DNA from: Pseudomonadota bacterium
Lineage (GTDB): Bacteria > Pseudomonadota > Alphaproteobacteria > Acetobacterales > Acetobacteraceae
Assembly: GCA_021808185.1 (NCBI GenBank)
Contig: JAKBCB010000002.1
Location: forward strand, 1-35,785
Direction: 5' to 3'
DNA: 35,785 nucleotides
Part shown: positions 9,145 through 24,874 of the stretch, one piece after another
How the letters are laid out: each line of letters starts with the position of its first letter
Numbering within the stretch: the first letter of the stretch is position 1
Position numbers and translations under genes: made by a program
The notes under the pieces: model-generated
Told to the model about the DNA's origin: nothing
Database searches by the model: none
The model's input: the letters and a program-made list of their open reading frames with translations, nothing else

Positions 9145-10344
9145 TCACGCGGAGGCGAACCCGAGCAGGTGCGCCAGATCCTTGAAGAAGACGCGCACAT
9201 GCGCCGCCGGCCGCGAACGCACCAGTTCCTTGTTCATGTAGGCATCCCAGGTCAGCCGCTGGATGTCCGGGTCGCGACACAGCTTGACGAATGTTTCCCG
9301 ACGCTTATCGGAGGAGTACCAGAACCACTGCATCATCCCCAAGATCCAGAACACCCGCCCGTGCAGCCGCATGAACGCCCGCCGCGCGCCGGCCAGCGCG
9401 GTCGCGCGCCCGGTGGCCAGGAACGCCTCGGCGGCATCGGCGGCGAACCGACCGCCGGCCATTGCGTAGTAGATGCCCTCGCCCGAGGCCGGCGCCACCA
9501 CGCCCGCCGCGTCGCCGGCCAGCACCACGTCGCGCCCGTTGTCCCACCGCTTCATCGGCCGCAGCGGAATCGGCGCCCCCTCCCGCCGCAGCGTCGGCTG
9601 CCCGGCGAGGCCGGCGGCGGCGCGCAGGTCCGTGACCGATTTGCGCAGCGAGAAGCCCTTTCTGGCCGAGCCGCTGCCGACGCTGGTGGTCTCGCCATGG
9701 GGGAACACCCAGCCGTAGAAATCCGGGGAGATTTTGCCCTGGTACCAGACATCGCAGCGCGCCGAGTCGAACGCCGCGAGGCCCTCGCCGCTGCCGTGGC
9801 GGGGGGAGCGGACGATCTCGTGGTAGGCGAACACGTAGCGGACCCGCTGCCAGCCCGCGACGCATTGCCGCGCCACCTGCGACTTCGCCCCGTCCGCGCC
9901 GATCACCACACGCCCGCGCACGCGCTGCTCGGCGCCATCCGGGTCGGTATAAATGATGGTCGCCATGCCGTGCGGGTCGCGCTCGAACCGATGGAACGTG
10001 CCGGTGCGGCGGATGGCGCCGTGCGCGGCGGCGCGGTCGCGGAGGAATTCGTCGAACACCTCGCGGTCCACCATGCCGACGAACCCGCCCTCGATCGGCA
10101 TCTCCACCTCTCGCGCGGCGGGTGAGACCATGCGGGCGGCGCGGACGCGGGCGACCAGCAGGTCGTCGGGGATGGCGAAGTCGCGGATCAGCCGTGGCGG
10201 GATCGCGCCGCCGCAGGGTTTGATGCGCCCGGCGCGGTCGAGCAGCAGCACACGCCGCCCGGCCCGCGCCAGATCGTCCGCCGCCGTCGCGCCGGAGGGG
10301 CCACCGCCCACCACGATCGCGTCGAATGTGTCGGTGGTGCTCAT
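9145..10344 (-). CDS. bchP: Geranylgeranyl diphosphate reductase
   Basis: ATG at 10344: MSTTDTFDAIVVGGGPSGATAADDLARAGRRVLLLDRAGRIKPCGGAIPPRLIRDF...; FAD-binding motif; beside bchG. Confidence 0.93.
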   Translation of the reverse strand: MSTTDTFDAIVVGGGPSGATAADDLARAGRRVLLLDRAGRIKPCGGAIPPRLIRDFAIPDDLLVARVRAARMVSPAAREVEMPIEGGFVGMVDREVFDEFLRDRAAAHGAIRRTGTFHRFERDPHGMATIIYTDPDGAEQRVRGRVVIGADGAKSQVARQCVAGWQRVRYVFAYHEIVRSPRHGSGEGLAAFDSARCDVWYQGKISPDFYGWVFPHGETTSVGSGSARKGFSLRKSVTDLRAAAGLAGQPTLRREGAPIPLRPMKRWDNGRDVVLAGDAAGVVAPASGEGIYYAMAGGRFAADAAEAFLATGRATALAGARRAFMRLHGRVFWILGMMQWFWYSSDKRRETFVKLCRDPDIQRLTWDAYMNKELVRSRPAAHVRVFFKDLAHLLGFASA

Positions 10345-10375
10345 CCGTGGCTCCCTGAGAGATGGCCGGCCGGCG

Positions 10376-11299
10376 TCATCCCGCCCCCCCCGCGCGCATC
10401 GCGTGCAGCGCGAAGGCACCGGCCAACATGCCGAGCACGTACAGGCTGGTGCCTGTGGCATTGTACCAGGGCGCCCGCGCCTTCGGTGCCGCCATCAGTT
10501 TCGCCATCAGCCCAAATTGAACCGCGAGCATCACGGCGACGAGGCCGGCATGCACCGGGAAGCCCCACACCGCCAGCAGCGTCACCACCACCGCCTGCGG
10601 CGCCGCCATCATCACGCACGCCAGCGCCGCCGCCTGCTCCACCCCGAACACGGCGGGCAGGGAAGCGATGCCCATGCGGCGGTCGCCCTCCACCGACTTA
10701 AAATCGTTCAGGGTCATGATGCCGTGCGCGCCGAAGCTGTAGAGGCCGGCGAGCGCGAACACCCGCGCATCCGGCATTCCGCCCGCCATCAGCGCCGCCC
10801 CCGTGACCCAGGGCAGCCCTTCGTAACAGGCGCCGCAAGCGGCATTGCCCCACCAGCCATTCTGCTTCAGCCGCAGCGGCGGCGCGCTGTACGCCCATGC
10901 CAGCGCCAGCCCGAGCAGCGTCGCGGCAAGGGCGATATCGCCCAGGAATCCGCCGACCAGCAGCGACAGAAGCGTCCAACAGATTGATATATATAGGCCC
11001 ATCCGGCCGGGAATTCGCCCCGACGGAATCGGCCGGCCTGGCTCGTTGATGGCGTCAACGTGACGATCGAACCAGTCGTTCACCGCTTGGCTGGTGCCGC
11101 ACACCAGCGGCCCGCACAGCGCCACCCCCGCGACCAGGAACGGCCAGCGCCCGGACGGCACGCCGACCGAGGCGACACCGCAGCCGAAGGCCCACATCGG
11201 CGCGAACCAGGTGATCGGCTTGAGCAGCTCCAGCGCCGCCTTCGGGGCGAAGCCGGGCGCCGGCGCGGCCGGGTGGCGGGCGAGGCTAATCGTGTCCAT
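10376..11299 (-). CDS. bchG: Bacteriochlorophyll synthase (prenyltransferase)
   Basis: LLKPITWFAPMWAFGCGVASVG, QAVNDWFDRHVDAINEPGRPIPSGRIPGRMGL; ATG at 11299 overlaps the ppsR 3' end. Confidence 0.93.
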   Translation of the reverse strand: MDTISLARHPAAPAPGFAPKAALELLKPITWFAPMWAFGCGVASVGVPSGRWPFLVAGVALCGPLVCGTSQAVNDWFDRHVDAINEPGRPIPSGRIPGRMGLYISICWTLLSLLVGGFLGDIALAATLLGLALAWAYSAPPLRLKQNGWWGNAACGACYEGLPWVTGAALMAGGMPDARVFALAGLYSFGAHGIMTLNDFKSVEGDRRMGIASLPAVFGVEQAAALACVMMAAPQAVVVTLLAVWGFPVHAGLVAVMLAVQFGLMAKLMAAPKARAPWYNATGTSLYVLGMLAGAFALHAMRAGGAG

Positions 11300-12737
11300 C
11301 GTTGTCCAGATCCCCCAGGCCATAGCGGCGCAGCTTCACGTAGAGGCTCTGCCGGCTCAGCCCGAGCATCTCGGCGGCGGATGCGCGGTTGTCCCCGGTC
11401 AGTTCCAGCGCCGCCTCGATGCACAGCCGCTCGATCACGTCCGTTGCCTCGCGCACCAGATCCTTCAGCGCGACCCGGCCGATCAATTCAGTCAGCTGCT
11501 CGACCGAGCGTGGCAGGTCGCGGCCGATGCGGCTTTCGGTGCGCAGGCGCGGGCCGACATTGCGGATGGCGAAGCCGAAATTCGGCTGACCGCCATTGGC
11601 CGCGACCGCGACCGCCGAGACCTCCACCTGCGCCGTGGCCCCGTTCTCGCCGCGCACCGAGGTCGCAAAAAAACGGATCGCGCCACGGCTGCGCACGTTG
11701 GAGATCAGCACGTGCAGGTCCAGCGCCGACTGGCCGAGCCAGCGGTCGAGCGACTCGCCGCGCGCCTGGTCCTCGCTGGCGAGCTGCGCCATGTCGAGGA
11801 AGGCGGCGTTGGCGGCCAGCACCGTGCCGTCGTGGTCGGCGAGCACGAACGCATCCGGGCCGTGGTCCACCACCGCGAGCAGGCGCGCGCGCACGCTCTC
11901 GGCGGGGGAGGCCGCGGCGCGCGGCTGCTGGCGGGCCAGCCGCACCAGGAACAACGTGGCGGCATCCTGGCGAAACAGCGCGGCGGCCAGCGACACCGCC
12001 GTCTTGCCGTCGGCCAGCAGCGCCGGCGCGTTGTCGGCCCGGCCGCCGGCGCGCACGGCGGCAAGATGCGCCTGGATGGCGGGCGCGCTCTCGGCCGTGA
12101 ACAGGTCGAGCAGCGCTTTGCCGATCAGGTGGTCGCCCGGAGCATCGAGCATCTCGCTCGCCGCAGGGTTAACCTCGGCCACGCGGTTGCGCGCGGCGTC
12201 CACCACGAGCACCGAATCGGTCGAGCTTTGGAACAGCAGCCGGTAGCGCATCTCCACCTCGCGCAGCCGCGCGTAGTCGCGGTCGAGCGATTGCTGCGCG
12301 TTGACCAGCCGCTGTTGCAGCGCGGAGACCGCGCGCAGATCGCGGCCGAACGCGACGACACGGCCATCCTCGCTTGCCGGGGCGGCGCTGTACAACACCG
12401 GCACCGAGGCGCCCTGCGGATTGACATGGTTGATGTGGCGCCAGCGCGCGGCCGCCTCGGTGCCGGCGTGGCGCAGCAATTGTTCGGTCTTGGCGCGGCT
12501 GTCGGCGGCCACCGTTTCCACCAGATTTCGGCCGACCCAGCCATCGGCGTTCGGCAGTTCCGCCGCAAGATCGGCGCTGTGGAACGCGAGATCGAGGATC
12601 ATGCCGGCCGCATCGACGACGATGGCGATGTCGGCGGCAGCCGCGATCAGGGTGGCGGCGGACGCGGCATCCAGATCCCCCAGCGATGTCTGGGGCGTCA
12701 CAAAGGCCTTCACGAGCGACGAGATCCTCCAATGCAT
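11286..12737 (-). CDS. ppsR: Transcriptional regulator PpsR/CrtJ (PAS domains plus Fis-type HTH)
   Basis: 483 aa; PAS-like segments, C-terminal RLCIEAALELTGDNRASAAEMLGLSRQSLYVKLRRYGLGDLDNDG. Confidence 0.93.
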   Translation of the reverse strand: MHWRISSLVKAFVTPQTSLGDLDAASAATLIAAAADIAIVVDAAGMILDLAFHSADLAAELPNADGWVGRNLVETVAADSRAKTEQLLRHAGTEAAARWRHINHVNPQGASVPVLYSAAPASEDGRVVAFGRDLRAVSALQQRLVNAQQSLDRDYARLREVEMRYRLLFQSSTDSVLVVDAARNRVAEVNPAASEMLDAPGDHLIGKALLDLFTAESAPAIQAHLAAVRAGGRADNAPALLADGKTAVSLAAALFRQDAATLFLVRLARQQPRAAASPAESVRARLLAVVDHGPDAFVLADHDGTVLAANAAFLDMAQLASEDQARGESLDRWLGQSALDLHVLISNVRSRGAIRFFATSVRGENGATAQVEVSAVAVAANGGQPNFGFAIRNVGPRLRTESRIGRDLPRSVEQLTELIGRVALKDLVREATDVIERLCIEAALELTGDNRASAAEMLGLSRQSLYVKLRRYGLGDLDNDGHD

Positions 12738-12776
12738 GTCCCGCCCTCCTCGCTTACGCCCTATCGCCGCCGGCTG

Positions 12777-13721
12777 TCAGCCGCGCCGACGATCACCGCC
12801 CCCGATCCGGACCGGTTCCCCGTTGACTGCGACGTCATCCCCCGATCCGGCCCGTGCGCCGGCCGGGGCCAGCAGCGAGACCAGCGTGTTGGCGCGCAAC
12901 ACCGCCTCTCGCCCGTCGCCGGCGGTCGCGTCCGCGCCGAGTTGCGGGGCGAATTCAGGGTGCGCGATGAAGATCGGGCCGCCGACCATGATGCGCAGCG
13001 CGCGGTTGCAGGTGTCTCGCCGCGCCGCCCGGATCGCGGCCGCCACCGGATCCAGCCGTTCGCCGGAGCCTACCGAAATGCCGACGATATCGAAGCTGTC
13101 ATGCCGCACCGAGCTGCCGAGATCGGCCGGCGTGGCCGGCAGGCCGAGGCTCACCAGCCATCCGTCGCGATGGAAGAATTCGCCGACCACGGCGAGACCA
13201 AACGTATGCTGCTCACCGGGAGCGGGCAGCAGCAGCACGCGCCGCGCAGGCCCGACCAGCCGCGGGACCGGGATGACCAGCGCGCGACCAAGATCCCGCA
13301 CGATGGTTTGTAGCCGCCACAGCCCCACCGTGACCTCGGTAAAGTCGCATAAATCCTGCTCCCACATCTCGCCCAGCCGCCGCGCGGCGGGGGCGAGCAG
13401 ATCCAGATACAGCGACTCGACGCTGGCGCCGCCGGTTTGCAGCCGATGCACCAGATCGTCCTGCGCCGGCAGATCGTTCGCCAGCACCAGCCCGGTCATC
13501 CGCTCGACATCCACCAACCGCGGCGCACACACCTGCAAGGGCAGGGGCGCTGCCTGTCGGTGCGCGAGCAGCAAGCGGGGAACGACCTCCCGCTCCACCG
13601 CGCCGGCCAGCAGGGCGGCACGGTGCCAGTTAGCCTCACCCCTGCGGCCGGCGGGTGCATGGGCCATCTCGCCCTCGCTCCAGCCCGGTCCGGCGACAAT
13701 CTGCTCTGTGCTCACACCCAT
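12777..13721 (-). CDS. aerR: Cobalamin-binding photosynthesis regulator AerR/PpaA
   Basis: B12-binding-like fold: LLLPAPGEQHTFGLAVVGEFFHRDGWLVSLGLPATPADLGSSVRHDSFDIVGISVGSGERLDPVAAAIRAARR; next to ppsR. Confidence 0.85.
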   Translation of the reverse strand: MGVSTEQIVAGPGWSEGEMAHAPAGRRGEANWHRAALLAGAVEREVVPRLLLAHRQAAPLPLQVCAPRLVDVERMTGLVLANDLPAQDDLVHRLQTGGASVESLYLDLLAPAARRLGEMWEQDLCDFTEVTVGLWRLQTIVRDLGRALVIPVPRLVGPARRVLLLPAPGEQHTFGLAVVGEFFHRDGWLVSLGLPATPADLGSSVRHDSFDIVGISVGSGERLDPVAAAIRAARRDTCNRALRIMVGGPIFIAHPEFAPQLGADATAGDGREAVLRANTLVSLLAPAGARAGSGDDVAVNGEPVRIGGGDRRRG

Positions 13722-13762
13722 CGTATGCTCCCCCTGCTGAGTGGATGCTTTTCGCTTTTGTG

Positions 13763-13796
13763 TGTCAAGCGGACTTTACGTCCATCTCGCTTGACA
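13763..13796. promoter_or_regulatory. Divergent aerR/bchF promoter region with two overlapping PpsR-like sites and outward-facing TTGACA -35 elements
   Basis: TGTCAAGCG-N16-CGCTTGACA (perfect 9-bp arms); contains TGT-N12-ACG (13763-13780) and CGT-N12-ACA (13779-13796). Confidence 0.7.
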
Positions 13797-13854
13797 AGCC
13801 GTTTGCAGCGCGCCTAGCCTCCGAATGCGAACACGAGACGCAAGGGGAGGCGAG

Positions 13855-13989
13855 ATGGATCGCCTGCAATATCAAGAGGCTAGGCTCGAATTCCGCAAAG
13901 CCTGGCAGCGCGGCCCCAGGCAGGCATCAGCCGTTAACGCACTACCGCAGCGCGCAGCCGAGGCGATGTCAAGCCATGTTTACAATTAG
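13855..13989 (+). CDS. Candidate 44-aa small protein or leader peptide upstream of bchF
   Basis: Strong SD AAGGGGAGGCGAG-ATG; translation MDRLQYQEARLEFRKAWQRGPRQASAVNALPQRAAEAMSSHVYN*; below the ORF-track length cutoff. Confidence 0.4.
   Translation: MDRLQYQEARLEFRKAWQRGPRQASAVNALPQRAAEAMSSHVYN
13967..13984. promoter_or_regulatory. PpsR/CrtJ consensus binding site
   Basis: TGTCAAGCCATGTTTACA = exact TGT-N12-ACA. Confidence 0.65.
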
Positions 13990-14073
13990 CGATTTCGGGC
14001 GCATCGTGGGATTTGTCGATTGTTGCCCGTGGGGCGCCTCGGCGGGCCGGCAACTGGTGCGGCAAGCGGATGA

Positions 14074-15858
<1,785 letters not shown>

Positions 15859-15861
15859 GCG

Positions 15862-17362
15862 ATGCAACTCACGCTGTGGACCTACGAAGGCCCCCCCCAT
15901 GTCGGCGCGATGCGCGTGGCCACCGCGATGGAGGGCGTACACTACGTGCTGCACGCGCCACAGGGCGACACGTATGCGGACCTGCTGTTCACGATGATCG
16001 AGCGGCTGCCGAAGCGCCCGCCGGTGACATACACGACTTTCCAGGCGCGCGACCTGGGCGGGGATACCGCCGCACTGTTCCAGAACGCCGCACGCGACGC
16101 CTATGCGCGGTTCCAGCCGGAGGCGCTGCTGGTCGGCGCGTCCTGCACCGCCGAACTGATCCAGGACGATCCTGGCGGACTTGCGCGGGCGTTGAACCTG
16201 CCGGTCCCCGTCGTGGCACTGGAGCTGCCCGCTTACCAAAAAAAGGAAAACTGGGGGGCAGCGGAGACATTCTATCAACTCGTGCGCGCTTGTGCCGGCC
16301 CGAACGCCCCCCCCCCGGGCGGGCCGCGGCTGACGCGCGCGGGCCGGGCGCGGCCGAGCTGCAACATCCTCGGCCCGACCGCGCTCGGCTTCCGCCACCG
16401 CGACGATGTACGCGAGGTCCGTGACCTGCTCGACGGACTCGGGATCGACGTGAACGTCGTGGCACCGCTTGGCGCGAGGCCGGCGGACCTCGCGCGGCTC
16501 GGCAACGCGGACTTCAACGTCGTGCTATATCCCGAAATCGCGCATGTGGCGGTGCAATGGCTGTCGCGAACATTCCAGCAGCCGGCAACGAAGATCGTGC
16601 CGATCGGGGTGAATGCGACGCGCGCATTCATCGAGGAAGTCTGCGCGCTCGCGGGGCTTGATGCGCAGCCGGCGTTAGCCGCATTCGCCCCGCGCGCGGC
16701 GTGGTATGCGCGCTCGGTCGACTCGACGTATCTAACCGGCAAACGAGTATTCGTGTTCGGCGATGCCACACATGCAATCGCCGCGGCGCGCGTAGCGGTA
16801 GAAGAACTCGGCTTCGTCGTCGTCGGCCTGGGCAGCTACAGCCGAGAGTTCGGGCGCGAGGTGCGCGAGGCTGCGAAGCTGTATGGCGTGGAGGCGCTGC
16901 TGACCGACGACTATCTCGAGGTCGAGCAGAAGATCGCTGAGGCCCAGCCGGATCTGGTGCTCGGCACGCAGATGGAGCGGCATATCGCCAAGCGGTTGCG
17001 CGTGCCGTGCGCCGTGATCTCCGCCCCAGTGCATGTCCAGGATTTTCCCGCGCGGCATTCGCCGCAGATGGGCATCGAAGGCGCCAACGTGCTGTTTGAC
17101 GCCTGGGTGCATCCTCTGATGATGGGGTTGGAGGAGCATCTGTTGACGATGTTCCGCGAAGATTTCGAATTTCACGGCGAGGCGGCCCCGTCGCATCTCG
17201 GCGTACCATGTGAGCCTGCGGTCACCATGGCGCCGTCCTGGGCGCGCGACGCCGAGAAGGAGCTTGGCAAGATCCCGTTCTTCGTCCGTGGCAAGGCGCG
17301 CCGGAATACCGAGCGCTTCGCACAGGAGCGTGGCCTGGAAACCATAACGGTGGAGACGTTGT

Positions 17363-17391
<29 letters not shown>
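15862..17391 (+). CDS. bchB: Light-independent protochlorophyllide reductase subunit B
   Basis: [70 protein letters not shown]; 509 aa. Confidence 0.96.
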
Positions 17392-21905
<4,514 letters not shown>

Positions 21906-21906
<1 letters not shown>

Positions 21907-22607
21907 TGAGCACCCCCAGCTACCTCGCGCGGCGCGGGCAGATCGAGACGTATTTCGACCGGACAGCGGCGGACACTTGGGCGCGGCTGACATCGGACAC
22001 GCCGGTCAGCGGCATTCGCGCAACGGTGCGCGCGGGGCGTGACCGGATGCGCGCGACGCTGCTCGGGTGGTTGCCGAGCGATCTATACGGCCGCCGCGTG
22101 CTGGATGCCGGGTGCGGCACTGGCGCGATGGCCGTGGAACTCGCGCGGCGCGGCGCGGACGTGGTGGCGATCGATCTGGCGCCGACGTGGGTGGACGTGG
22201 CGCGCGCACGCTGGGCGGAAGAGTCATTCTCAGGAACGATCGCGTTCCGGACGGGCGACATGCTGGACGAGTCGCTCGGGCAGTTTGACTATGTGGTCGG
22301 CATGGACTCGCTGATCCATTATCGGGCGGCCGACATGGTGCGTGCCATCGCGGCACTCTCGGCGCGCACGCAGCAATCCATGATGGTGACGTTCGCGCCG
22401 CGCACGCCGATGCTGTCCGTGATGCATGCGGTCGGGCGGCTGTTCCCGTTCGGCGATCGAGCACCGGCGATCGAGCCGGTTGGAGAGGCAGTGATTTCGC
22501 GACTGTTGCTGGCAGACGCGGCAATGGCGCCTTGGCGCGTCGGGCGCACGCAGCGTATCGCCAACGGCTTCTATACATCGCAGGCGATGGAGGTTGTGCG
22601 GTCATGA
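21906..22607 (+). CDS. bchM: Magnesium protoporphyrin O-methyltransferase
   Basis: MSTPSYLARRGQIETYFDRTAADTWARLTSDTPVSGIRATVRAGRDRMRATLLGWLP, LDAGCGTGAMAVELARRGADVVAIDLA. Confidence 0.94.
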
Positions 22608-24082
22608 GCGGCATGCGCATCGCTCCTCTCGGCGGTATGGCGCGGCGGGCGCGGCAGGCTAACGATGCCGTGGCACGACGCTGGAGCAAAATCGGGCCGA
22701 GCTTTCTGCCATTCGCCGATGTCGGCACCAGCGAATTGCCAACGGCGCGGCTGCTTCGGCTGTCGCTGTTCCAGGTTACGGTGGGCATGGCGGCGGTGCT
22801 GCTGATCGGCACCCTGAACCGGGTCATGATCGTGGAACTTGGCGTGCCAGCGTGGCTGGTAGCCGTGATGGTGTCGCTGCCACTGATCGCGGCGCCGTTC
22901 CGCGCGGTGATCGGCTTCCGCTCCGACACGCACCGCTCCGTGCTTGGGTGGCGGCGGGTACCGTATTTGTGGATGGGCACGCTGCTGCAATTTGGCGGGC
23001 TGGCGATCATGCCATTCGCGCTGATCATCCTGTCAGGTGATACCAATGGACCGATCATAGTCGGCCAGGCGGCGGCGGCGCTGGCGTTTCTGTTGGTGGG
23101 TGCCGGGCTGCACACGACGCAGACGGTGGGTCTGGCGCTGGCGACGGATCTGGCGCCAACCGAGGCCCAGCCGAAGGTTGTCGCCCTGCTTTGCGTGATG
23201 CTGATGCTTGGCATGATCGGCAGCGCGCTGCTGTTCGGCGCCATGCTGGCGCACTTCAGCGAATTGCGGCTGATCCAGGTTGTGCAGGGATCGGCGGTCG
23301 CGACGATGGTGCTGAACGGTATCGCTCTGTGGAAACAGGAGGCTCGCAATCCGGCTCTGACGGCGCTCGACCGGATGCGGCCGACGTTCGCCGAGGCGTG
23401 GCGCGCGTTCGACAGGAGCGGCGCGGCGCGACGGCGGCTGGTTGCGCTGGGGTTCGGCACGATTGCCTTCTCCATGCAGGACATTCTGCTGGAGCCGTAT
23501 GGCGGGCAGGTGCTGCATCTACCAGTGGGTGCGACGACATCGCTGACGGCGCTGTTGGCGGGTGGTGGTATGGCGGGGTTCTTCTATGCCGCGAACAAGC
23601 TCGCCAATGGCGCCGATCCGTATCGCCTCGCCGCGTTTGGCGTACTGATTGGCTTGTGCGCATTCAGTTCGGTGATTTTCGCCGGTGTGCTGGCATCGCC
23701 TTTCCTATTCGGGGCAGGTGTCGGGTTGATCGGCCTTGGCGCTGGGCTTTTCGCGCACTGCACGCTGACCGCGGCAATGGGGATGGCACCACGCGGACAG
23801 ATCGGCCTCGCATTGGGGATCTGGGGTGCGGTGCAGGCGTCCGCCGCTGGAATTGCCGTCGCCGCGGGCGGGTTGATCCGCGACGGTGTGGCAGCGCTGG
23901 CCGCACGCGGCGTTCTGGGCGCGGCATTGGACGGTCCGACGACTGGGTACGCTGTCGTCTATAACATCGAACTTGCCTTGTTGCTGGCGACGTTGATCGC
24001 GATCGGTCCGCTGGTCCGGCGGAACGTGGGCGTACCGAGCGCGCGATCGTCGTCCCGCTACCCCTCTCCTGTTGCACCCTGA
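22604..24082 (+). CDS. lhaA: Light-harvesting 1 complex assembly protein (PucC/LhaA family, MFS fold)
   Basis: KIGPSFLPFADVGTSELPTARLLRLSLFQVTVGMAAVLLIGTLNRVMIVELGVPAWLVAVMVSLPLIAAPFRAVIGFRSDTHRSVLGWRRVPYLWMGTLLQFGG. Confidence 0.93.
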   Translation: MSGMRIAPLGGMARRARQANDAVARRWSKIGPSFLPFADVGTSELPTARLLRLSLFQVTVGMAAVLLIGTLNRVMIVELGVPAWLVAVMVSLPLIAAPFRAVIGFRSDTHRSVLGWRRVPYLWMGTLLQFGGLAIMPFALIILSGDTNGPIIVGQAAAALAFLLVGAGLHTTQTVGLALATDLAPTEAQPKVVALLCVMLMLGMIGSALLFGAMLAHFSELRLIQVVQGSAVATMVLNGIALWKQEARNPALTALDRMRPTFAEAWRAFDRSGAARRRLVALGFGTIAFSMQDILLEPYGGQVLHLPVGATTSLTALLAGGGMAGFFYAANKLANGADPYRLAAFGVLIGLCAFSSVIFAGVLASPFLFGAGVGLIGLGAGLFAHCTLTAAMGMAPRGQIGLALGIWGAVQASAAGIAVAAGGLIRDGVAALAARGVLGAALDGPTTGYAVVYNIELALLLATLIAIGPLVRRNVGVPSARSSSRYPSPVAP

Positions 24083-24097
24083 AGATCGAGGTCCGCG

Positions 24098-24874
24098 ATG
24101 CAAACCGGTGCCATCACCAGCCACATCGACGTGGCACAACTCACGCTGTATGCGTTCTGGCTGTTTTTTGCTGGACTGATTTTCTATCTGCGGCGCGAGG
24201 ACAAGCGCGAGGGCTATCCGCTGGTCTCGGATGTTCTCGGCGAGGACAACATCGTCGGCTATCCACCGATGCCCGAGCCGAAGACGTTCGTGATGAAGCA
24301 TGGCGAGCAGCGCATGGCGCCGCGTGCGGAGGAGAGGGAGAATCCTGCCATCGCGCCGTCCGGGGCGTGGCCGGGCGCGCCGTTTGTGCCGACGGGCAAC
24401 CCGATGATCGATGGCGTGGGAGCCGCGAGCTATGCGATGCGGTCCAATGAGCCGGCGCTGGCGTTCGAGGACGGCAAGCTGATGATCGTGCCGCTGCGGG
24501 TGGCGCATGAGTACTCGCTGGCAAGCGAAGATCCCGAGTTGATCGGCTGGCGCGTGCTCGGCGCGGATGGCGTGGTGGCGGGCACCGTGGTCGATGTGTG
24601 GATCGACCGGGCGGAGGCCGTGGTGCGCTTTCTCGAGGTAGCGCTGACGGCGCCGTTGCCAACGCGCACAGTGCTGTTGCCGATTGGGTTCGGCGCACTC
24701 TCGCGCAGGGGCCGGGAGGTGCGGGTGGGCGCGATCCTTGGCGAGCAGTTTGGCGATGTGCCGGCGTTGCAGCACGCTGATCAGGTCTCGCTGCGTGAGG
24801 AGGATCGCATCAGCGGCTATTTCGCCGGGGGACTGCTCTATGCGACGCCGGAGCGGGCGGAGCCGCTGCTATGA
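24098..24874 (+). CDS. puhA: Photosynthetic reaction center subunit H
   Basis: MQTGAITSHIDVAQLTLYAFWLFFAGLIFYLRREDKREGYPLVSDVLGEDNIVGYPPMPEPKTFVM. Confidence 0.97.
   Translation: MQTGAITSHIDVAQLTLYAFWLFFAGLIFYLRREDKREGYPLVSDVLGEDNIVGYPPMPEPKTFVMKHGEQRMAPRAEERENPAIAPSGAWPGAPFVPTGNPMIDGVGAASYAMRSNEPALAFEDGKLMIVPLRVAHEYSLASEDPELIGWRVLGADGVVAGTVVDVWIDRAEAVVRFLEVALTAPLPTRTVLLPIGFGALSRRGREVRVGAILGEQFGDVPALQHADQVSLREEDRISGYFAGGLLYATPERAEPLL

Noticed and set aside
11094-13313. 739-aa plus-strand ORF antisense to bchG/ppsR/aerR
   Set aside because: Antisense shadow of well-supported genes, with no recognisable domain.
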